Below, piece after piece: positions 12,601 to 21,600 of a stretch of DNA of 64,000 nt (position 1 is its first letter; each line of letters starts with the position of its first letter). The position numbers and the translations under genes are program-made. The notes beneath the pieces were generated by a model. It did no database searches. It had not been told where the DNA came from and saw only the letters and a list, made by a program, of their open reading frames with translations. This DNA comes from Limnephilus marmoratus (Eukaryota; Arthropoda; Insecta; Trichoptera; Limnephilidae), in assembly GCA_917880885.1 (NCBI GenBank), contig OU862920.1:186001-250000 (forward strand), given 5' to 3'.

Positions 12601-15600
12601 TATATGATCGGAACAACCACTGTCCAATAGCCATGTCACTAATTCTGCATTGTTACTTTCTCTCGATATATCTCTGCTTGTTGTCATCACTTCAATGTTG
12701 AATGAATTCTTCGCAGTTGTGTCCTCTTCGGCAATGTTCCCAGTTGCACTCGGCAAACTCTGGCTGTGCTGGTAGTTCCTCTGATAATTATTTCCCATGT
12801 TGTAGTTACTGCGGCAAAAACGTTGAATATGTCCAATACCATTACACTTGAAATATCTCTTCTTTGAGAGTTCATGGGTTTCTCATGACTTATTTGTTGA
12901 CGTTGACCATTACTATTACCTCTACTCAGACCTCGAGATACACCTCGTCCACCTCTGAAACTTCGTGGTCCGTTGGAATTGAACGCTTGAGTTTCATTTC
13001 GCCTATCTATATTTGCCGTCTCTCTTTTCTGGAATTCCACTATTAACTTTGATTTGATAAATTCCACCGTTCTGTCCTTTTCTGGTAATGCATCAATTAA
13101 ATCCACCATACGTGAGAGACTTTCTGGTAACGCAAGCTGCAGATAATTCACTTTGTCCTCCTCTGTTATTACTTCTCCTGCATTTCTTAATTCATTTACA
13201 CACTTTTCAAACTGATTGAAAAACACCAATGGATCGACACCTTCTCTGAATTTCAAGTCCAACAACCTTCTTTTCTTCAACAACTTAATTGTACTGCTCT
13301 TCACCAAGTACGCCTGATCTAATTTTTCTACCATCTTTTTTGCCGTAGGTTCAGCAATAATCAAATCCAACTGTGTGTTAGTGACGCCGTTCACAATGTA
13401 ATTTTTAGCCTTCAATTCCTTCTCTTTCCAATGTTTCTCCGTTATCTCACTCGGTCTAACCTCAGCATCAAGAACTTCCTCACAATTTTTCAATTCAAGA
13501 AACAGTTTCAACTTGAATCTCCACTTGGCGTACTCTTCGCCATCAAAAACTTGTAAATAAATATCGTCTCTCTTTGCAGCCGCCATGTTTTTCAGTTACC
13601 CTACTTTTTAATGCTTTTTACACTTTTTTCACTTAAAATAACCACGGATTTCTGCTACCATATCAAATAAACCAAATAAATGAACACATATTTAACTTCA
13701 AAACATATTTTGTTTATTAATAGAAAATTCTTGAATTATTAGATGAAACAGTTACAATCTTGTGTTCGCCATTTTATCTACAACTAAATCTTTTCTTCCT
13801 TTCAGTGTTGCCAACTATCTCCACAAAAACTAGAAAATCACTTTTCTCAACAATTGTATATTTTCCGATTTTATATAAAATGCAGTTTCATTAAACCATA
13901 TTTGAAATTTGTTGAAAACTTTACGGAATGTAAAATCTTATCCCGTGTGTTCCGCTACCTACAAGTTTAAAATGGCGTGAAACCGAAAGAATTTATAAAG
14001 AATTTAACTGACCGGGATTCAACAGTATTTTCCTGCAGTGAAAGAAATTTATAAAAATAATATTTTACAAACTCGGAAATTTCCTCGATGTAACCGTCTA
14101 TCGGACATATTTGGAGAAAAATTATAATAAACTTGAAGATCCATCAACATTACACATGGAATGCGGCTAATTTGACCATGGCACTGGTCTTGATCTGGTA
14201 TTGGCTCAATCTCTAAAGACGAATGATGTACAGCAGCAAAGCAGAGGGCATCATACAACAATCCTTGTTGCTATCGGACTTGAGAATAAATTTTAGCTAG
14301 AATAGATTTTTGGTTGATCCTTGGATAGTGATGTATAAATTCCGGGGAATTTATTTTTGGGGAATATTCCCCTGGACGGGGAATATTGGGAATTTTGATT
14401 TTAACAACATAATACCTCAAAAAGAATAATATTTATTAACTAAAATATAAAAAATACACACATATGGTACATATTAGCAGTATAGATCCATAAAAAGTCA
14501 AATCTATTCCAATATATATGGGAATAGGATCCAAGAGAAAAAAAAAAAAGCACCGATCAAAATTATTTTACATTGAGTAGTATCTCTATTGTATGTACAG
14601 TATTAGTAGCCTATACACTTTACGCTATTACCTATTAGTGTACGGTAGGCTACATAAAACAAAAAAATCGTAAAACTGTAAAAATGACACAACTTCACAG
14701 ATCGTTACTGTTCATCTGATGATACTGATTGGACACTATCAACTTCGCTTCCACTTTCATCTTCATATTCTTCTTCTTCTTCATCCGACCCGGACGAAGT
14801 TGTTGCCGATTCAGGATTATCTACGTTTTCCTCTTCCTCGGCACAGTCAATTGGATGTTTGCGTTTGCGAGTACCAGATAAGTTTGAAACGTTATGATGC
14901 GAAGCAGACGCAATCTGCTCATCCGTGGAAGAAAGGGTTTTCTTGGAAGCAGCTTGAGAGCCACTTTCAGAGGAAAGAAGTTTCCAATTGTGTGCCACAA
15001 ATGTTATTTTCCCTGCTCTTTGAGATGTTAGACGATTCCTCCGTTTTGTATGGATGCGACTAAACGTGCTAAAAGATCTCTCCGTGGCTGCGGAAGTAAT
15101 GGGAGCTGTCAATATTCTTATGGCAACCTGTGACAAATCTGAACATCCGCACATCCCCTTCCACCAGGTCACTGGCGTGATTTTATCGACACACTTCCAT
15201 AGGAATGCCTTGCTCCATGATTCTTCCTTAGCCCTATAATTGGCTAAATCAACAAGAACATTTGCACTATCAACAGTCTCCATATGACTTGCTACGTGGT
15301 CAATGAATTCAAGTGCTTCAAGTTGCTGAGCGTGGCTTAGCAGATGTCCTTGGGAACCAGGATCTAGTAGGGCAGCAGCCAGATGTATTGAAGCAATAGC
15401 AAATTCTTTGCGCTGCGTCGCCTTTTCTAATATTTGCTTCTCTTCGGCATTTGACAGTAGAGATGCTGGAAGAGTTTTACTTAGACTGCTGTCAATATCC
15501 TCAAAAGCATACAATGCTTTGTGGGTTAGTGGTTCGTCCCCCTCTAGCTTTGTAATCCAGGAAACAATCGGTCGCAGAACATCGGCTAATGATGTCACTC

Positions 15601-18600
15601 TTGTCCAGAAAACATCATCGTCTAACAGGCTGTTCTTCATATCACGAGGTAAAGATGAGGCAGCTTCGTTTACTGCAAAAGTTTGCAGGCTTACTTTACA
15701 TTTCATCATGCTGTCAAGGCAATTTAAATAACTGCACCAGCGTGTTTTGACAGGAAGATGTAGAGTCGAATTCAATTTCTTTGCTGTATTTATTTCAGTT
15801 AGTAATGCGCTCAGTATTTGTGATTGACGGATGGTCTTAACGATACTAACAACCCTTTGAATGAATACGTTTGCTGATTTGGTTGAAAGAATGTCATTCA
15901 CCAATAGGTGCATTGTATGAGCTATGCACCCAAGGGGTACAATGTGCGGATATTCACTTTGTAAAAGCTTGCACGCTTTCTTCATATTGGCCGCATTGTC
16001 TCCAATCACAACTAAAAATTTATTGGGGCCAAACTTTTCCAAAATCTTTTTCATTTCCTGGCACAAATACTCGGATGTGTGTCGATTGTCTTTTGTATTG
16101 ACAAAGTCAACGAAAATAGGTTTAGGAGTGTTCACCACAAAGTTCAGTATTCCTTCATTTCTTAAATTGCTCCACCCATCACACTGAAGAGCCAAGTTTC
16201 TTGAGTCGGCTATTATGACACTGGTATTCGCTTGCACACGGTTATATTCCTTGTCTAAGTATGAGGTTGAAACGGCTTCCCTAGTTGGCAGCTTGTTCGA
16301 AGGACGAAGACGGCTGAAGTATTCCTTCCACAGGGGGTGCTCGACCATGCTAAGTGGTGCTCCGCTGACGTAAATGGCTCGGCACAGATTTTGATTTAAA
16401 ACTTCCTAAAAAGATACAAAAGTGAGTTCAGTTACTTGTTTAATGAACAACACACAAAATAAATAAATTGAAGGTACTGCAGAAAGAAACATACCTGTTC
16501 GTCGACTTCCATATGATCCATAAACGAACGAAGGCCAGTTGATTTTAAACTTGAAGCTCTGCTTGGTGTCGAGTTTAATTCTGTCGAACTTTCAGCTAGA
16601 GGCGCACTTTCAGATAGTTTTGCAGGCCTACTAACCATCATGCTCCTAATATCAGTTTCAGAATCTCCTGCCAACAGCCTTTTCACTTCAACAGGACACT
16701 TCACACAACTTTGTATATGTTTCACCATTTTTGTAGCATTTTTTATTTTGTAGACAAAATTGCAATATTTGCACGATCCACCAGCTCCAGTACTTCTAAA
16801 ATATTTCCAAACATTGCTCCTGTCCCTGCCCATATTATAGTAATTTTTAGATTATTAATCTCAAAACTCGTGCACACAACCTTTCAGCAGCTACACAATA
16901 ACACTGAGCAGAGTAGAAGTGAGTCGTTCGCGAACGAGTCGGCTCAGTGAACCGGATTTTCATACTGATCCGTAAGATCCGGTTCCCAAAGAACGATCTT
17001 CACGGTTCGCGGATCTTCGCGAACGAGTGAGCCGGTGAGCCAACTGACCCGCCAGATCCGGTGAGCCGACTGAGCAACTGACCCGTGAGATCCGAAGACC
17101 CGACTGACCCGTGGGAGCCTAGAGCAGTGTATCGTTCAACGGATCTCGCGGCTCGCGGGTCTGTACTGATGCGGATTGCTCGTTCGTTCGTTCGTTCATA
17201 GCCACTCTAGTCAGCGACGCAGAAAGGTAAAATATGAAAGTAAGGTAACGGTTTACATTTCAGTTCACTATGACACTTTTCTACGCGGTGGCGTACCTTT
17301 GCTGGTCAGTGTGCGTGCGCCGTGCATGTACTACCGAAATACAATGAATATAATAATAATATCGGAATTCAAGCGTGTTTGCGTGCATAAAACGTCAGTC
17401 GTGACGTCAGCGCTCCGGCCACATTATCCTTTGCTGGGTAGTGTGCGTGCGCCGTGCATGTTATTACCGAAATACAACGAATATAATAATAATATCGGAA
17501 TTCAAGCGGGTGTGCGTGCATAAATACGTCAGTCGTGACGTCGATGCTCCGGCCACATTATTTTGTTTATTATAACAGGATAAGTTATATTATTATTATG
17601 TTCATTGTTTATTTTCAGTAAATCATTCATTGTTTATTTTCAATAATTCATGCTTTCTAAAAATCGTTAAAAAAGTAAAGTTGGTGTTGGTTTCACACCA
17701 AAGATCAAAACTCAACTAAATACAAAGGATTTCATTTTTTCATTCAGGGATACAAGAATCCGATTAAAAAGGGAACCCCAAAATATTGGGGTTCCCTTTT
17801 TAATAAAGTGTGGAGGGCCGAGGGAGGGGACGGGGGAGATGGACCAATTTAGTCGTTCATTCGAGCCGGTTCACTGACCCGGATCTTTTCATTGAACGAG
17901 ACCCAGTGAACCGGCTCGCTCAACTGAGACGCTTTGCCCGCCTCTAGAGCAGAGAGACCAGGATCCAGTATGTTATATAGCAAATCTAAGGGAGTTCCCA
18001 TCCAGGAAACCCAAAGGGATACCCCTTAAGGGAAGTCCCTAAACATGGGAACTCTCAGGGAATCCCTACATGGGATATCCTAAGGCCCCCATGTCTAAGG
18101 GAGTTCCCTTAACCCAAAGGGACTTCCCTTAAGGGAAGTCCCTAAACATGGGACCCTGAGGAAATCCCTACATGGGATACCCTGGTCTGCAGGGACTTCT
18201 CTAAGGGGGGTGGGGGGGGCATAAGTGGTAGGGAAGTCCCTACATCAAGGGATGTCCCCTTAGATAACTGCCAACACTCAATAAAGCATCCAAGAGAAGT
18301 GTAGAAACCATTTTATTAAAAATTAAATAAATTCCCCGTTTTCGGGAATTTATTTCAGGTCGGGGAATATTCCCGGGTCTACATCACTATCCTTGGGTGA
18401 GTGTCACATTATAATAATTTTTAATTGTTCTTGGTTAACTGATTTTTATTTGTTATATTTGAAATATAATATGAACTCTGTTATATGAATACTGTCTTTA
18501 TTAAAAATCTTTATTGATTATAAAGTATTTAATCCTCAAGGCCCTGATGGAGAATTATGCTTTACCGTCTGTTAGCCTGGTTTAACAACCAGTGGCGCCC

Positions 18601-21600
18601 TTAAATAAAGCTAGCAGATACAATCATACATTACCCACATACCTTTCAATCTCAAATTTAACCCGTAGCTTATCCTTTAATTACACTTAACATTTGACAC
18701 ACTCTTTACTGGGTAACAACCTTTTGAACACGTTTGTGTAATTACATATTATTTTTTAGTTTCGTAAAAAGTGTATTTTTTCTGTTTACAAGAAAAGACA
18801 GTTGATAAATGCCAAATTTCAACTTTTTGTGTAGAAAGTAATAAGTGATCACCTTTGTAACACAAGAAAGTGAGCACGTCTTCCGTGGGCCGTCTGTTAT
18901 TGCAGGCCTTATCTCTGTTGGCGGAGGTGGGTGGGGAGGGGGCGGCGGCAGGAGGGGGCGGCGGGGCGCAGGGGACCGGTGCTACGGGTAGCGCCGTGCC
19001 GCTGGCAAACTTGCGCTGCGCCTGCACCCGCACTCTGTAAACACACAAACAACACATTGTATCAAGACCGAGTGACCTGACGGAATTAACAAATTACAAG
19101 CAGTCTATTGGGAAAATTCAAAGATTTGATTTGACAGTGACTAAACACATATTTTGGCTAACTTAAATTTTACCACTCTGAGATACTAAATAAAATCAAT
19201 ACAAAATAAAGAATTTACAATAATAAATTGTATTTAATCATTTTGGAATGGTAAAGTCGCAGTTAGCCAGTTTTTTCTCAACAATATTATTAATCTTATA
19301 CATAAAAATGAATGCTTCTTTGTTTGTCCCTCATGCGTTCCTCAACCATTCATCCGATTGCGATGAAACTTTGGGGATTTGATGTGCGCATGTCCTCAGT
19401 GGTTTCCATTTATAATAGTGAGCTCTGGCTGTATGAAAATTTTTCCTGTACTATTCATCCGATTGTGATGAAACTTTGTTGAGTTGTTGTGCATATACTG
19501 GTGAGCTCTGGCGTAATGAATTTTGTATAAAATTTTTGCCATTGGATGCACGCGTAAGTTGTTTGAAAGGACACGCAGAAGGAAACCATTTGTTTATTTA
19601 AGTGGCATTGCAACGCATGCCGGGAACTCGATGGTATATTATAAAAATGTGAGGCATTAGTTAATACACACTTTAATTTTATCCCAAACGTAGTTGTAAA
19701 ATCTGTTTCTAGATATACCAACTACCTGAAGAAGTAAAACTTTGTCAATAAATAGGTAGGAATCGAACCACACTAATAACTTTCACACTAATAATCAAAA
19801 GCATAGACACCTGCTATGGAGCCTACTTATTTTATGAAATAATTGTATGAAACAGTGTTTTTATTTTATCTATCATTATCTATTATATATCATATCATGA
19901 ATTCTGTTAAGCAAACAAATAGAATGAATTGAAATTGAATGGGTTCAAATCAACAAAAGCTTGAAGCAGTTATCTATTCTATTGCAAAGAACCAATTCTA
20001 TCAAGTGACACGTGATAAGGACTTATGTCACTTGCAATTATAATTGCCTTTCTCATCCGTACTTGCTGCGCTGCACACAATGTCGCTTCACACTAATTAC
20101 ATAAAAATATACAATAACAACAAAATAATAATTGCAATAGAGACAGTTATTCCACCTTCCAAAGGCATCGTCAAATATTCACACAGTCAATGTCTACAGA
20201 AGGAGAAACAAGAAATGTCAACAGCACAAGTGTGACAGGGATATGGATACAAAATCGTGGGAAGTTGAGCCTACCAATCTGATATTGTTAATTTATCAAT
20301 TTGATGGTGCTAGTGCTAGACCCCCAGGAATGGTAAATGAGAAATAATATTAAATTATAATGCACGCATTCCAAAACAACTGTGGATGGAACATGATCAC
20401 ACAGCGAGCTGATAAGGAAAGGAATTCTCTGTGGAACAAATATCCACTTACATATTCATATACATACCTATATTATATGCCCACACGGGCTTTTACAACA
20501 TATGATGTACACAATAATTTAGTGGAACAGTATTGTAATATTAAATCAAGTTTGATCGGTGGCGGATTTGCAGCCTTGGCCGCCCTAGTACTATGTAGTA
20601 AGTACCAGCAGCCCCTTTCTCAGTACCCATCTTATAGACTACATATAATGAAATTACTTTATTGCCAATTTTTATCTAAGGTTTCAAGGATAATTGCACA
20701 TTTAAATAAAACATTTAAAACGGTTTTATTTATTTAACTAGTTTAACTGCAGGTTCAGTCTCATACAATATATAATAAGTGTTTCACCATGTGTTACAAA
20801 ACTCGTCTGCACTTAAGCGCAGCACAATCATTAATTAAATCTTCGCAATCCAATTTCCTTAAAAAAATCTGGTTCTATATTAAGCAAAGCAAGATCGTTT
20901 AACCTTTGCTCCATCAATGTTGTGCGTAAATAATTTTGAACTCGTCGCAAACAAGAAAACGATCTTTCTCCAGAACAGTTACTGGCGGGAGTACACACAC
21001 ACACACACAGCAAAAGCAATATCCACGTTTTGGTAAATGATTTGAAGATATTCAGTTCGTAACCATTTCAAAAAACTGACAGCACTGTTTCGATCCTCAT
21101 TTTTTACACTGCGTATAGCAAATGCATGGAGCGGGTGTTCTTCCTAAATTACTTACGAGTATATGTACAAAATAACTTATACATACATTTTATACGTACG
21201 AAATAATTATCTCTACATCTCTACATATTATAAATTAAAGTCCCCCACGCCGTCTGTCTGTCTGTTCGCGATAAACTCGAAAACTACTAAACGGATTTTC
21301 ATGCGGTTTTCACCAATAGATAGGAGTGTTTCGTGAGGAAGGTTTAGGTACGTAATTTGTCAAGGATTTGTGTAAATTGGTTGAAACATAACGATAATTG
21401 TTAGAAGGGTCGGAAAAAGTCAAGCTGCCTGGTAGCTTTCATCAAAAACGCTGCCTAATCCTTTTGGGATATAACAAAACAACGCATGGTGGGATATTCC
21501 TCTTTTATAGATCTACAAAAAAGTCCGCGAAGGCATATATCATCATTTACGGATAGCTTTATTAGCTATAAAAAAATGGTCACGTACATTTTTTTTACAC

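Larger units (their letters stand above)
9593..13852 (-). mobile_element. Copia-type LTR retrotransposon, defective
   Basis: Two 190-bp LTRs differ at three positions, indicating a fairly recent insertion. Beside the 5' LTR (right side), TGGTAGCAGA matches the 3' end of initiator-Met tRNA, a usual Copia primer site. Beside the 3' LTR is a purine tract (AAGGAGGTG). The coding order is gag, protease, integrase, RT, RNase H. Damage: a frameshift at the gag zinc knuckle, a second between protease and integrase, two in-frame stops in the RT to RNase H part, and a deletion through the integrase core. I could not find a convincing 5-bp target duplication. It lies in the same orientation as Jarid2. 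Confidence 0.95.
16914..17946. mobile_element. Non-autonomous hAT nested in the autonomous hAT
   Basis: The ends TAGAAGTGAGTCG and complement of TAGAGGCGGGCAA are flanked by identical 8-bp GAGCAGAG (16906-16913, 17947-17954). Inside are CpG-rich repeats of GAACGAGT/GAGCCGGT type, a duplicated unit of about 130 bp at 17290-17570, and a perfect hairpin at 17764-17803. No transposase. Confidence 0.9.
14326..18389 (-). mobile_element. Autonomous hAT transposon (4.1 kb), apparently intact
   Basis: The ends are TAGTGATGTA at 14326 and its complement at 18389, with further inverted AATTCC/GGGGAATATTCCCC sequences. The flanking 8-bp duplications match at 7 of 8 (TCCTTGGA / TCCTTGGG). It carries a complete two-exon transposase gene and a nested non-autonomous hAT in its 5' region. 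It sits in a Jarid2 intron in the same orientation. Confidence 0.9.

Noticed and set aside
20360..20737. 125-codon ORF
   Set aside because: Runs across the edge of a hAT element and resembles no protein.
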